DNA of 24,490 nt from UMGS1387 sp045539625 (GCA_045539625.1 JAZQFS010000017.1:1-24490), one strand, 5' to 3'; counted from the first letter of the stretch, positions 1 to 8,325 are shown. Notes: generated by a model not told the origin, from the sequence alone. Numbers and translations are program-made.

Positions 1-1
1 A

Positions 2-349
2 AACCTACTGATAGATAAATCTATTTCTTTTGCTTCTAGAATTATTAAACTACACCAATACCTTATCAAAACACAAAAAGAAACGATAATATCAAAACAA
101 ATTGTTCGTAGCGGAACATCCATTGGTGCTAATATAAATGAAGCTAATTACGGTCAAAGTAAAGCTGATTTCATCTCCAAAATGCACATTGCATTAAAAG
201 AAACTGCCGAAACCGAATATTGGCTCAAATTACTTACAATATCTGATTTCATAACTGAAGATATGGGAAAATCTCTTTTGAACGATTGTCTTGAAATAAA
301 AAGAATTCTCATAGCTTCAATTAACACAGCAAAGGAGAATACAAAATGA
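2..349 (+). CDS. Four-helix-bundle protein (23S rRNA-intervening-sequence type), 5'-truncated
   Basis: An open frame enters from the left edge and runs 115 codons to the TGA at 347-349. The readable protein contains KQIVRSGTSIGANINEANYG, then KADFISKMHIALKETAETEYWL. This is the typical pattern of the small four-helix-bundle family first noted in 23S rRNA intervening sequences: a helix with RSGTSIGAN.EA followed by a helix with ALKE..ETEYWL. The family is usually about 110-125 aa, so only a few N-terminal residues are missing. The biochemical role of the family is not settled. The stop overlaps the next start as ATGA (346-349), which indicates translational coupling with the downstream gene. 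Identification is by remembered motif only. Confidence 0.8.
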   Translation, partial: NLLIDKSISFASRIIKLHQYLIKTQKETIISKQIVRSGTSIGANINEANYGQSKADFISKMHIALKETAETEYWLKLLTISDFITEDMGKSLLNDCLEIKRILIASINTAKENTK

Positions 350-837
350 TTTACGGTGTTTTTATCGGTGAAGGTGAACCCGGTTACACATTAATGAAAA
401 AAGTATTTAATTCAATGGAAAACGATCAGCTTAATTACAACTGGCTTATTGCTAATTACGAGTGTTTTCCCGCGACTAAAGAATATGATGAGTTATTTGA
501 CTGGAATACAGTTTTTCTTTCAGGCGAGAGAATAACTGAAATTGTCAACACGGAAGATTTTCAATGGATTTGGGGTACATTTTTGTCATTTTCAAAAGAT
601 ATTTCTGAAGATGAAATTATGTCGCATAAACTACCGTGGAGCGATGAATATAAAGGATACTATCAAATTCCTTTATCAATGCAGCACCCTTTGGCAGAAA
701 CTGAAGTTATTGCATTTGACAGCACATTTACAATTGTACTTACAAAGAGCAAAGAATTATATGATAAAATCAGAATGGCATATCCTTTGTCTATCGATTT
801 AGAAGACGAAATAAAGAGCGATAAAAAGTATTACTGA
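346..837 (+). CDS. Hypothetical protein, 163 aa, possibly DUF2691-like
   Basis: A complete ORF with an AAAGGAG ribosome binding site (331-337) eight bases before the ATG, which overlaps the preceding stop. It is acidic and aromatic-rich, with no signal peptide or membrane segment. The order YNWLI...E, a central FLSGERITEI, a WIWGTFLSF strand, and a late D.TFTIVLTKSKELYDKI resembles the layout I remember for DUF2691 proteins, but this is a weak impression. Its last twelve codons (LEDEIKSDKKYY) recur almost exactly as a remnant at 1822-1860, so it belongs to a locally duplicated family. Its stop codon TGA is the first three bases of the dispersed repeat starting at 835. Function unknown. Confidence 0.7.
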   Translation: MIYGVFIGEGEPGYTLMKKVFNSMENDQLNYNWLIANYECFPATKEYDELFDWNTVFLSGERITEIVNTEDFQWIWGTFLSFSKDISEDEIMSHKLPWSDEYKGYYQIPLSMQHPLAETEVIAFDSTFTIVLTKSKELYDKIRMAYPLSIDLEDEIKSDKKYY

Positions 838-1042
838 AACTTATCTTTTTCACTCGGAAACTCAACTTCCTCACGATGAAACTTATCTTTCCACAAAGAA
901 ACTTAACTCATAAAAAAATGCACCGCCCGGTGCATTGTATCAATATATGAGTTATTTGCCATGAAAAACGGCAAGTTTCTTTTGAAACTTGTCGTTTTTC
1001 AATGATATCCGTTCCCTTTGGTCACGGATGATATAGCTGACG
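835..1042 (+). repeat. Dispersed repeat copy A (208 bp)
   Basis: This block recurs at 13159-13333 with high identity. It starts with four units beginning GAAACT at 836, 857, 878 and 898 (21, 21, 20 bp apart). A nested palindrome follows: TGCACCG/CGGTGCA at 919-934 inside AACTCATA/TATGAGTT (905-912, 946-953). Next is a 17-bp-stem hairpin (963-979 / 984-1000, loop TTTT), then the start of the ATGATAT-linked hairpin array. The only large difference from copy B is 33 bp (961-993) present here and absent there. No ORF or transposase is linked to it. Confidence 0.85.
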
Positions 1043-1166
1043 CTATGATATCTGCTTCACAGATGATATACGCTTCGCGTATGAAGGAACGGATATTATA
1101 TCATATTTTCACGTAGTGAAAATATATCATACGGCAACGCCGTATATCATATCGCATAAGCGATAT
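1004..1166 (+). repeat. Array of short palindromes linked by ATGATAT/ATATCAT
   Basis: Consecutive perfect hairpins are separated by TGATAT or ATATCAT linkers: ATCCGT/ACGGAT (1007-1029), ATAGC-TGAC-GCTAT (1033-1046), ATCTG-CTTCA-CAGAT (1050-1064), ATACGC-TTC-GCGTAT (1068-1082), ATATTTTCAC-GTA-GTGAAAATAT (1103-1125), ATACGGC-AAC-GCCGTAT (1129-1145) and ATATCGC-ATAA-GCGATAT (1149-1166). In addition, 1005-1015 pairs perfectly with 1086-1096 over 11 bp, so the left half can fold as a cloverleaf. The array ends about 60 bp before the start of the next gene. It resembles MITE-like or REP-like non-autonomous elements, but I recognise no named family. Confidence 0.85.
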
Positions 1167-1225
1167 ATCATTTTTTGCAAGAGTTCGAATTCATACCCAA
1201 AAACGGCGAAGGAGAAATACAATAT

Positions 1226-1825
1226 ATGCAGATTTCGGTTATCAGAACAATGGAACCCAAACAATATTTATATAAAATTGAAGGGTATAACAGTGTTTTT
1301 GGAAAAGCAAATCACAATTTTAATATGCTTCCGTTACGTATAAAAGTGTGTAGAGATGACAATTGCTTCGAAATGAGACAAAGAGGAGGAATACTTCGTA
1401 TCTTAGCCGGTATTATCTCTTTGTTATATTCGGACTCGTTTTTTTCTTTTGATATATATTTGAATGATAATTATGTTGGATACAGTGAAACTGAAGAATA
1501 TGGTGGTGCTTTTCATTTTCACATTGAGGCTGATGTACTTGAGTTAAGAGCTCATAGCAATAGTACATATTCAGTTTTAGAAAACGGTAAGCAGGTTGCA
1601 GTAATTACCAAACAATCGTATAGTTCTTTTGAACAAAACAAGTATACAATTTGGTTTGAATCCGATAAAGAGAGAATAATGGATGTTATATTGCTGCTTT
1701 GTATGTTTATAGATAATAGATTTCATAAAGACGGCAACAATAGTTGGCATTCTGATAAGTGGGAAAAAACATTTGTGTTGGACGATGAGTATGAAGAACG
1801 GGCAAGTTGGAGACCGGTAAGTTAG
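1226..1825 (+). CDS. Hypothetical protein, 199 aa, possibly tubby/LURP-one-like fold
   Basis: The start chosen is ATG at 1226 because GAAGGAG (1208-1214) lies 11 bases upstream. A longer frame from a TTG at 1175 would begin inside the palindromic repeat. The protein is beta-rich. A hydrophobic stretch GGILRILAGIISLLY is followed by FFSFDIYLNDNYVGYSETEE and SVLENGKQVAVITKQSY. The pattern 'own-residue, glycine turn, NGKQVAVITK' recalls bacterial tubby-C-terminal-like or scramblase-like proteins, but the match is weak. The C-terminal half is acidic and ends ASWRPVS. It is preceded by the hairpin array and followed directly by a remnant of a paralogue of the gene at 346, so the locus has been rearranged. 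Function unknown. Confidence 0.6.
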   Translation: MQISVIRTMEPKQYLYKIEGYNSVFGKANHNFNMLPLRIKVCRDDNCFEMRQRGGILRILAGIISLLYSDSFFSFDIYLNDNYVGYSETEEYGGAFHFHIEADVLELRAHSNSTYSVLENGKQVAVITKQSYSSFEQNKYTIWFESDKERIMDVILLLCMFIDNRFHKDGNNSWHSDKWEKTFVLDDEYEERASWRPVS

Positions 1826-1860
1826 AAAACGAAATAAAAAGTGATAAAAAGTGTTACTGA
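1822..1860 (+). pseudogene. C-terminal remnant of a paralogue of the 346-837 gene
   Basis: Read in its own frame, these bases encode LENEIKSDKKCY followed by TGA. This matches the last twelve residues (LEDEIKSDKKYY) and stop of the 346-837 protein. As there, the TGA is followed directly by AACTTATCTTTT. No ribosome binding site or upstream coding sequence in this frame is present, so this is only the tail of a lost copy, joined to the end of an unrelated gene. Confidence 0.65.
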
Positions 1861-1890
1861 AACTTATCTTTTCACACTGAAACTTAACTT
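1858..1890 (+). repeat. Partial third copy of the GAAACT repeat
   Basis: Two units begin GAAACT at 1859 and 1879, matching the first part of the dispersed repeats at 835 and 13159. The similarity fades near TTTTTAGGCGGTGCA, before the large palindrome. As in copy A, the first TGA serves as the stop codon of an LE(D/N)EIKSDKK reading frame. Confidence 0.65.
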
Positions 1891-1992
1891 TTTAGGCGGT
1901 GCAAAATTCAACAAATAGTTTCACGGTGAGAATATCTCTTATTGCCTGTTAATTTGAGTTGCTATTCTCATAGTTATTACTGACTCCTAAAA

Positions 1993-2010
1993 TATAGTTC
2001 AACTATAGTT
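1993..2010 (+). promoter_or_regulatory. Palindromic putative operator upstream of the XRE-type gene
   Basis: TATAGTT-C-AACTATA (1993-2007) is a perfect inverted repeat with a one-base centre. It overlaps a second perfect palindrome, AACTATAGTT (2001-2010). It lies about 20 bp upstream of the probable -35 of the helix-turn-helix gene at 2101, where such regulators commonly bind their own promoter. Binding is inferred only. Confidence 0.4.
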
Positions 2011-2029
2011 ATTCTCTGCATTTGCTATG

Positions 2030-2057
2030 TGGAAAAGCTCTAAAAGTTTGATATAAT
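2030..2057 (+). promoter_or_regulatory. Probable sigma-A promoter of the XRE pseudogene
   Basis: A perfect -10 TATAAT at 2052-2057 has a weak -35 TGGAAA at 2030-2035, 16 bp apart. The ATG of the broken regulator follows 43 bp later, after the ribosome binding site CGGAGG. Confidence 0.45.
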
Positions 2058-2100
2058 AAAATTACAAAAGTGCTTTTGAATAACAACGGAGGATAAGAAT

Positions 2101-2409
2101 ATGTCCATAGGAACAATAATAAGACAACTTAGGAGAGAAAAAGATCTTACGCAAGAACAGCTTGCAGAATAACTTGGTATCACAGCAAGAGCAATTTCTC
2201 AATGGGAAACGGACAGAACAGCTCCCGATTTATCACAGATTCCTATTCTGTGTAATCTTTTTAATGTAACTGCTGATACTCTTCTTGGAATTGATATTTC
2301 ATTAAAGCAAAGCAAGATTGATGAGATATATAATGCCACATATGAAGTTGCGTGTAGCGGATATGCACTCGGTCTGAAATCATTAATCATTTTAGTCCTC
2401 CTCGGTTGA
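2101..2409 (+). pseudogene. XRE/Cro-CI-type HTH regulator with in-frame stop
   Basis: From the ATG at 2101 (ribosome binding site GGAGG ahead) the frame reads MSIGTIIRQLRREKDLTQEQLAE, then TAA (2170-2172). It continues without shift as LGITARAISQWETDRTAPDL, SQIPILCNLFNVTADTLLGI and a C-terminal tail to TGA at 2407-2409. This is a textbook HTH_3 domain: LTQEQLAE.LGIT..AISQWE, then P....L..L...F.V..D.LLG. A lysine or glutamine codon is expected where the TAA stands, so one base change explains the defect. The total of ~100 aa would be a complete short regulator, though related proteins are often longer. Promoter and ribosome binding site remain intact, which suggests a recent mutation or a sequencing error. 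Confidence 0.85.
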
Positions 2410-2434
2410 CAATTAGGTATTTTTATGGTATAAT
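2406..2434 (+). promoter_or_regulatory. Consensus sigma-A promoter of the AraC-family gene
   Basis: TTGACA (2406-2411) and TATAAT (2429-2434) are both perfect consensus hexamers with an ideal 17-bp spacer. The -35 overlaps the terminal TGA of the XRE pseudogene. The AraC-type start follows at 2499. Such a strong promoter suggests constitutive production of the regulator. Confidence 0.85.
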
Positions 2435-2498
2435 TTTAACAGAATCAAGCATTTTATGTGCTTTTATATGTATATAATAAGCAAGAGGTGACAATTTC

Positions 2499-3329
2499 AT
2501 GCCAAAGGCAAAGCAGTCGCAATACGGTTCTGAGGATATTTATACGATCATTCAGTCTTCACAGTTTGCAGAGCTTATTACATTTGAGGAATGTGGAATA
2601 ACATATCCTCATCCCAATTACAAGCTAAAAAGGAACAACTGCACTCTTTCCTGCATCGAATATGTGGAAAGCGGTGAAGGAGTCGTTCACGCAGACAGCA
2701 CCTGCTTTTATCCTTCAGCCGGTGACACATATATGCTGCACGTAGGTGAAAACCAGTATTACTGGTCAGACAAGTCCAACCCTTGGAAAAAATACTGGAT
2801 AAATATAAAAGGCTCCAACTTCAAAAAGCTGCTTGACGTTTTCAAGCTGAACAAATCCCATCATTTTCCGGGGCTTGACATAAAATCAGAGCTTCTTGAG
2901 ATAATTGAAATTGCCAAAAACGCCACAGCCGACCACACAATCAAGTATCTCGAAATAATCAACAGAATACTGCTTAAAATGTATGAGTACAACTCACGGC
3001 AGACACACACAAGCACCGCAATGCAAATCCGTGAGTACATCGACCTGCACGTTTCGGATATATTTTCTCTGTCGGAGCTTGAAAAAAAGTTCGGAAAATC
3101 AAGGTCTCAGATAATACGTCTTTTCAAGAAGGAGTACGGTTTAACACCCTACGCCTATCATCTCGACAAAAGAATCGAGGTAGCAAAAAATCTGCTTACC
3201 GGCACAAAGATGAAAGTAAAAGACATTGGTGAAAGCCTTAATTTTTACGATGAGCACTATTTCAGGAACACTTTTATGAAAAAGACAGGGGTATCCCCCA
3301 CAAAATTCCGTTCACAGGTAATCAAATAA
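2499..3329 (+). CDS. AraC-family transcriptional regulator, 276 aa
   Basis: A ribosome binding site AGAGGTG at 2484-2490 precedes the ATG. Residues ~20-110 form a cupin-like sensing domain; its late part DTYMLHVGENQYYWSDKSNPWKKYWINIKG fits the AraC sugar-sensing fold (motif split here: DTYMLHVGENQYYW and NPWKKYWINIKG). Residues ~178-276 are the DNA-binding domain with two helix-turn-helices: IFSLSELEKKFGKSRSQIIR, then VKDIGESLNFYDEHYFRNTF followed by the family signature KKTGVSPTKFR. The gene faces and converges on the long minus-strand surface-glycan operon. A 31-bp motif shared by two promoters of that region (11587 and 12851) is a reasonable target. The class usually acts as an activator responding to sugars or oligosaccharides; the ligand here is unknown. 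Confidence 0.9.
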   Translation: MPKAKQSQYGSEDIYTIIQSSQFAELITFEECGITYPHPNYKLKRNNCTLSCIEYVESGEGVVHADSTCFYPSAGDTYMLHVGENQYYWSDKSNPWKKYWINIKGSNFKKLLDVFKLNKSHHFPGLDIKSELLEIIEIAKNATADHTIKYLEIINRILLKMYEYNSRQTHTSTAMQIREYIDLHVSDIFSLSELEKKFGKSRSQIIRLFKKEYGLTPYAYHLDKRIEVAKNLLTGTKMKVKDIGESLNFYDEHYFRNTFMKKTGVSPTKFRSQVIK

Positions 3330-3347
3330 TCATCTATAAGCTTTTTC

Positions 3348-3389
3348 AGCCTGTATACCTTTTATGGGGCATACAGGCTTATTTTTTTA
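3348..3389 (+). terminator. Rho-independent terminator of the AraC-family gene
   Basis: The stem AGCCTGTAT (3348-3356) pairs perfectly with ATACAGGCT (3371-3379) and is followed by TATTTTTTTAT on the + strand, 19 bp after the stop codon. Confidence 0.85.
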
Positions 3390-3532
3390 TTGGTATGCAC
3401 CGCCCTTACGGGCAGCGCATACAGGAAACGCCGAAAGCACAGTACCATCACGGCAAAAAAACATATTAATATGAAAAGGAGAGTTAGCCGTCCGTGCTTT
3501 CTGCAGTAACCTCGATGGTTTTACGGACCTTA
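3390..3532. other. Convergent intergenic region with inverted repeats
   Basis: GTATGC/GCATAC with an inner GCCC/GGGC forms a hairpin at 3393-3422. GAAAGCAC (from 3433) and ACGGC can pair with GCCGT and GTGCTTTC near 3487-3501, making a long imperfect inverted repeat around the perfect palindrome CATATTAATATG (3462-3473). On the minus strand that AT-rich palindrome is followed by seven T (3461-3455). It may act as a weak terminator for the SLH operon, the only candidate I see. Confidence 0.4.
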
Positions 3533-6500
3533 CTAATCTACAACCGATACTGTGATATTGTCTATCATGGCAGAATAGTTATAGAACTGTCCGTCTCTGT
3601 CCTGAGGATCCACGAAAAGTGTGAACTGGTCGTGGTCTCTTACATCAATATTCGAGCCGATTGTAAAGGTTATGCTTCTTCTCACCCAACCGTCGGACGC
3701 ATTTGCCATAAATACGCTGTTCTCAATGGGGTGATCGGTAATACTTCTGATTTCTCCGTTTACAATATCGGTATACTTGGGATTTACCTTTGCTGTTACA
3801 TTAACGCCGTCAGCACCGTGCTGGTCGGTGAGAATACGCAGGTCAAATTCAACCTTGTAGGTAGCTCCTGCCTTAAAACGGGTATCTGCTTTGAAATAGC
3901 ACCAGGTCTTTTTTGATGAAGCGGGTACAAGCAGATATGCGTGGTTACCTTCTCTCAGGTCGTCCTCAACGATTGTTACGGTTGTTGAGCCTGTTGCAAG
4001 GTTTGCTCTGCTATTAATATCCTCAGCATCTGCATTTTCAATATAGAAGGGTGCACCTTCGTCAACCTGCATCATCAATTCTTCAACCTTCTGCTGATGC
4101 TGTTTTTCTTCAAGGAGAAAGGCTTCGGATGCTTTGTCGGGCTTTACTCTTAAGTAGTCGATTTCATAGTATCCGTTTTCATTTGCAGGGTCAAATCTTA
4201 TTGTGTTTACAATACCTGTCCAAGCAGCATTCTGTGTGCAGTAAAAATTCATTATATAGAAGCCTTCTGAATCCTTCTGAGCATCTGCAAGACTCATTCT
4301 GTATGTCTTTGCTTCATTGAGATTAGGCTCTGCGTCCGTTGCAAAATATATTGTGGACGAGGCAGATACATTATCACCTGCACTGAAGGAGGGCTTGAAT
4401 CTTAACTCTATTTCACGATAATACTCGGTATTAATATTCAGCTTTTCCTGAACCATAATCGGGTCTGCGGAAGTTGAGTTCATACCCAGCACACCTTCCG
4501 AAACAATTCCTGTTGCATTTACAAGGCTGAAGCCTTCAAAGTCACCGGGAGTATTAAATTCAAACTGATTGTCAAGCTTTGCCTGCTCCGAAGAAGCGTC
4601 ATTTCTTACAGTTATGGAAATATCGTTGCCGTCTACGGTGTACTTATAGCCGAAGGTATCACAAATGAGCTTTATGGGAACAAAAAAAAGTCCGTCAAGC
4701 TTTTCAACAGGCTGTGACAGCGTTACAAGAGCGTTGTCAACATAAGCGATATCGCTTCCTACCGTAAGGCTTATTTTGCTTCCGTTATTTCCAAAAAGAT
4801 CCAGTGTTCCGTTCTTTCTGTTATACTCGTGGTATACGTTGAGAATGTTATAGAAGCCGTCAGAGGGATTTCCTGCAAGGAAAATTTCATCACCTGTTCT
4901 TCTCACAAACCCACCGTTTACAACAACCTCTGTGCCGTCCACATTCATAACGCAGGAATCAGCTCCGTATGATCCGAGGAATTCTATGGTCTTGATGTAA
5001 TAGTTGCCTGCATAGTCCATAGGGTCAATTCTAAGTCCCTTGATGGTACCTTTCCACAAATCATTCTTTGAAAGGTCGATGTAATAGTCGTGATATGTTC
5101 CGTCGGCAATTACTTCCGTTGTTGTATAGAAGCCTCTTGAAGCCGACCAGCCGTCACCCTGCTCGTATCTGAAGAAGAATTCTATCTTTGTACTTTTTCC
5201 TTCATCGTACTTAACGCATATATGCAGGTACTTTGCCTTTTCCGCATCAATATAGTTATTGCTGATGCTTACCGATTCAATATTTCCGTCACCTGTTGTG
5301 GTTGTACCTACAAGTGCTTTTTCGTTTGCATCATACTTGGGAGGTGTGGTATTATTACATTTTACCCACATAATGGCATCGGATTCATTTTCAAAGTCCC
5401 ACTTTTTAACGGAGGCGTTGTTTGAAACATTCGAGGAAAGCTCTACAAAGTATTCTCTTCTCATGGGAACTGTCTTTGCAGGATACAGATAGCCAAGTCT
5501 TGCTTTCTGATTGTCTGTGGGCACAACGTCAAAGTGTGCATTGTCGTCCTTGCCTGCTACAGAGGAAAATACCTGTCTGTTTGCATCAACATATCCAAAG
5601 CCGTTAAGACTTGACGGCATAATATAGTGTCCTTCGCCGTATTCGTTCCAGGTGGTGTGGAATACGAATTTTCCAATCCAATCGTTACCCTCACGGGTTG
5701 CAAGAAGAGGAAGATAAGTATTCTTTGCCCACTCCATAACAGCCTTATGCTCTTCGACGGAAGCATTTGGCGTTCTTCCCTCTGTCCAGCCGATGTCGTT
5801 AAAGCCTACGCCGATACTGGGTACAAGTGAAAGAATACCGTTTGTATAGGATTTCATCATCTCGTCCTTCTGGAACTGAGCCGAGTATGAAGAATCACCG
5901 AAGGTATAGCTTACAAGTGCTTCCACGCCCATTTCCTTGAGAACATTAAGCTGTTCTGCGTTATAGCCTTTGAAGGTAGCACATTCAAGGATAATCATAC
6001 CGTCATAGCCGAGGCGTTTGATATCCTCTCTCATAAATGCTATAGCCTTCTTGGCATTTTCCAAGCCGCCGAGATTTGCAATAAACTTTTCATGGTCATA
6101 AATAGTGAACACAGCCTTATTGTCTATGCTCATATATCTGTCGTCGGAGAAGAACCATTCGCACCAGTAAGGCCACAGATAGTTATAGAAGAAGGAGTCT
6201 TCCTTCATATAACAGCTCATGTTTTCCCACATAATGCTCATTTTCACCATGTCGGAATACTTAGCGTTCATATAACCGTCAATTATTGCGGCAGCATGGG
6301 GAGTGTTTTTGATAGGTGCATTGCCCAAATCCAACAGATACCAGCAATAGTGCTGGAAGTCGTAGCCGTGCTCAGAGAGAAATTTTAACTCCCAGTCGGC
6401 AACCTCAGGCAAACCTTCGTCGTAGTAGCCAAGAACAGGCTCGATTTCCGCATAGGGTGAAACATAGTCCCAACCGTAGTGGTCGCCTTCACGCCACAGT

Positions 6501-8287
6501 GAGCATACGCTCATACCAACATACCATTCGTCATCGTTTACGGGAACGGGTGTGGGTACATAGTCTGTATAGTCATAGGTGTTATAAATCTCAACGTCGT
6601 CAAACCACAGTGCTTCTGCACCGTTATTCACAATTTCAATGCCGTCAATTCCGTCCTGTGTAAGAGGAACATTTCCGCACACCTTATTGTTGATTTTGAT
6701 AACAGCCGTATCGGTATGGGTATCGCCCTCTATTCTTATAAGCTGCCAAACATTCTTGTTGTATGCTCGCAGATTGTTGCCGTCAGCTGAAAAAGCTCCT
6801 GCCTTAACATCAACCTTCACGGCAGTTTCATTGCCGTTTTTCAGGGCAACAAAAGCATCTGCCTTATCCGAAGCAAGCACAAACACCTGTGCAACAAACT
6901 TGCCTGTTAACTTTTCAAAGGTCTTTGAAGAAGTGCCGCTGCCGTTCATTTTAACGCTGAGAACATCAAGGTCAGACTTCATTTCGCCAACAGCTACATT
7001 GTCCGAAACAGTCCAGCCGTAAGGCTTTTTACCTGCATTTGAAAAACGGAAGGCATCATTGACTGCGTAGTTTACATACATATGTGTTTCCGACAAAAGC
7101 ACGCTCTGCTTTGCCTCTTTTGTTGTGGCATAGGTCATTCTTGCAAGATTTTTTGCATTGCCGTTCATGGCAAAGCTTCCTGCATCGGCGCCGTTAATTA
7201 CTATCTTTGCATTTTTGTTGTCAAGGTCAAGCTCAAAGTAAATCCACTGTGTTTTTGCGTCTGCAACAACATCAATGTCTGTAGCATTTTCTTCATTTCC
7301 CGTAGCAACGTACTTTCCCTTTACCGCCGCAAGCTTAAACAAAAGGCTTCCGTCAGAATCGGTAAATACAATTTCCGCACCGTCGTTCTGAGAAAAGTAC
7401 AACGATAATTCAACCTTTACAACACCCTTTGTTTGAACCGTCATATCTCTGTGAGCGGCTACTCGTGAGCTTTCACTGTAGTCGTCAAGGGAATTTAAAG
7501 ACTCATCGTTTGAGACAACAGCGGGATTTCCCATGTTCTCAAGTTTCCAGCCGGAAGCAATTCTTTTCTTGTCACGAACAGTTCTCACCATTGCAAAGTC
7601 ATCAATAAGATAAACTGCCTGTTCTCTGTTGCCGTATTCCTTTAAAGTGCCGCTCACTCTGTTTTCGGGCAGTGCAACTCTATTGATAATTGCGCTTGTT
7701 TCGCTTCTCTTAATGGAGTTTGTAGCATAGAAGTTACCGTAATCGTCGCTTCCCAGAACTACACCTGCACGGTAGAGCATCATAAGCTCATCATAGTAAT
7801 CTTCTGTTTCTGCCACATCGGGGATATCTTTAATGTCATTTTTGGGGGTGAAATAGCTTTCGGGCATTGCATTTGCAAAGAGAAGAGCCATTTCGTATCT
7901 CATAATATTGCGGTCATAGTTTGTGTACTGATTTTCTTGGATAAGACCGTTAGCCTTAGCATATTCGACATACATATCATACCACTTGCCGCCTGTCTTT
8001 TCGGAAATTGTCTTACCGTTGTAGATTGAATGTACACGGCTTGCCATGGTGATGCCTTCCGCAACGGTAACATTTCCTTCGGGAACATAAAGAGTGTCGC
8101 TCTTGCCGTTTACAAAGCCAAGCTCATATGCACTTTTCACATCATTTGCATACCATGCATTTTCTGCAACATCAGCAAACTGACCTACTGTATATGTATT
8201 TGTTTTAGCAAAGCCGTTTGCACTTACCGCTGCTGACATTACACAGGCTGTAAGTGCCGCAAAAGCAACCTTCAACATATTTTTCAT
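3533..8287 (-). CDS. SLH-anchored multidomain surface protein with GH99/WbsX-like domain, ~1584 aa
   Basis: Start: the ATG at 8287 sits at the proper distance from AAAGGA; the in-frame ATG at 8293 is too close to it. Numbering below is from 8293. Residues 3-29 are a signal peptide (MKNMLKVAFAALTACVMSAA). Residues ~35-213 hold three SLH motifs (FADVAENAWYANDVKSAYEL; GKWYDMYVEYAKANGLI; IKDIPDVAETEDYYDELMML) that bind the secondary cell-wall polymer. Two beta-sandwich modules follow (~225-410, ~410-575). A GH99/WbsX-like TIM-barrel region spans ~589-915 and ends TTWNEYGEGHYIMPSSLNGF with glutamates 884 and 887. After it come a beta-sandwich (~962-1108), a region like the copper-amine-oxidase N-terminal stalk domain (~1120-1230), another beta-sandwich (~1243-1385) and a CBM4/9-like C-terminal module (~1413-1586). 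It is the last gene of the operon led by the 37-aa peptide. Binding or cleavage of surface glycans is inferred; the substrate is unknown. Confidence 0.85.
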   Translation of the reverse strand: MKNMLKVAFAALTACVMSAAVSANGFAKTNTYTVGQFADVAENAWYANDVKSAYELGFVNGKSDTLYVPEGNVTVAEGITMASRVHSIYNGKTISEKTGGKWYDMYVEYAKANGLIQENQYTNYDRNIMRYEMALLFANAMPESYFTPKNDIKDIPDVAETEDYYDELMMLYRAGVVLGSDDYGNFYATNSIKRSETSAIINRVALPENRVSGTLKEYGNREQAVYLIDDFAMVRTVRDKKRIASGWKLENMGNPAVVSNDESLNSLDDYSESSRVAAHRDMTVQTKGVVKVELSLYFSQNDGAEIVFTDSDGSLLFKLAAVKGKYVATGNEENATDIDVVADAKTQWIYFELDLDNKNAKIVINGADAGSFAMNGNAKNLARMTYATTKEAKQSVLLSETHMYVNYAVNDAFRFSNAGKKPYGWTVSDNVAVGEMKSDLDVLSVKMNGSGTSSKTFEKLTGKFVAQVFVLASDKADAFVALKNGNETAVKVDVKAGAFSADGNNLRAYNKNVWQLIRIEGDTHTDTAVIKINNKVCGNVPLTQDGIDGIEIVNNGAEALWFDDVEIYNTYDYTDYVPTPVPVNDDEWYVGMSVCSLWREGDHYGWDYVSPYAEIEPVLGYYDEGLPEVADWELKFLSEHGYDFQHYCWYLLDLGNAPIKNTPHAAAIIDGYMNAKYSDMVKMSIMWENMSCYMKEDSFFYNYLWPYWCEWFFSDDRYMSIDNKAVFTIYDHEKFIANLGGLENAKKAIAFMREDIKRLGYDGMIILECATFKGYNAEQLNVLKEMGVEALVSYTFGDSSYSAQFQKDEMMKSYTNGILSLVPSIGVGFNDIGWTEGRTPNASVEEHKAVMEWAKNTYLPLLATREGNDWIGKFVFHTTWNEYGEGHYIMPSSLNGFGYVDANRQVFSSVAGKDDNAHFDVVPTDNQKARLGYLYPAKTVPMRREYFVELSSNVSNNASVKKWDFENESDAIMWVKCNNTTPPKYDANEKALVGTTTTGDGNIESVSISNNYIDAEKAKYLHICVKYDEGKSTKIEFFFRYEQGDGWSASRGFYTTTEVIADGTYHDYYIDLSKNDLWKGTIKGLRIDPMDYAGNYYIKTIEFLGSYGADSCVMNVDGTEVVVNGGFVRRTGDEIFLAGNPSDGFYNILNVYHEYNRKNGTLDLFGNNGSKISLTVGSDIAYVDNALVTLSQPVEKLDGLFFVPIKLICDTFGYKYTVDGNDISITVRNDASSEQAKLDNQFEFNTPGDFEGFSLVNATGIVSEGVLGMNSTSADPIMVQEKLNINTEYYREIELRFKPSFSAGDNVSASSTIYFATDAEPNLNEAKTYRMSLADAQKDSEGFYIMNFYCTQNAAWTGIVNTIRFDPANENGYYEIDYLRVKPDKASEAFLLEEKQHQQKVEELMMQVDEGAPFYIENADAEDINSRANLATGSTTVTIVEDDLREGNHAYLLVPASSKKTWCYFKADTRFKAGATYKVEFDLRILTDQHGADGVNVTAKVNPKYTDIVNGEIRSITDHPIENSVFMANASDGWVRRSITFTIGSNIDVRDHDQFTLFVDPQDRDGQFYNYSAMIDNITVSVVD

Positions 8288-8325
8288 AGTCATTTATCCT
8301 TTCTGCATTATTTTAAATATAAAAC

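Noticed and set aside
1004..1166. CRISPR array
   Set aside because: The repeated parts are 6-7 bp linkers and the units are palindromes of varied sequence and length, not constant repeats with unique spacers; no cas gene.
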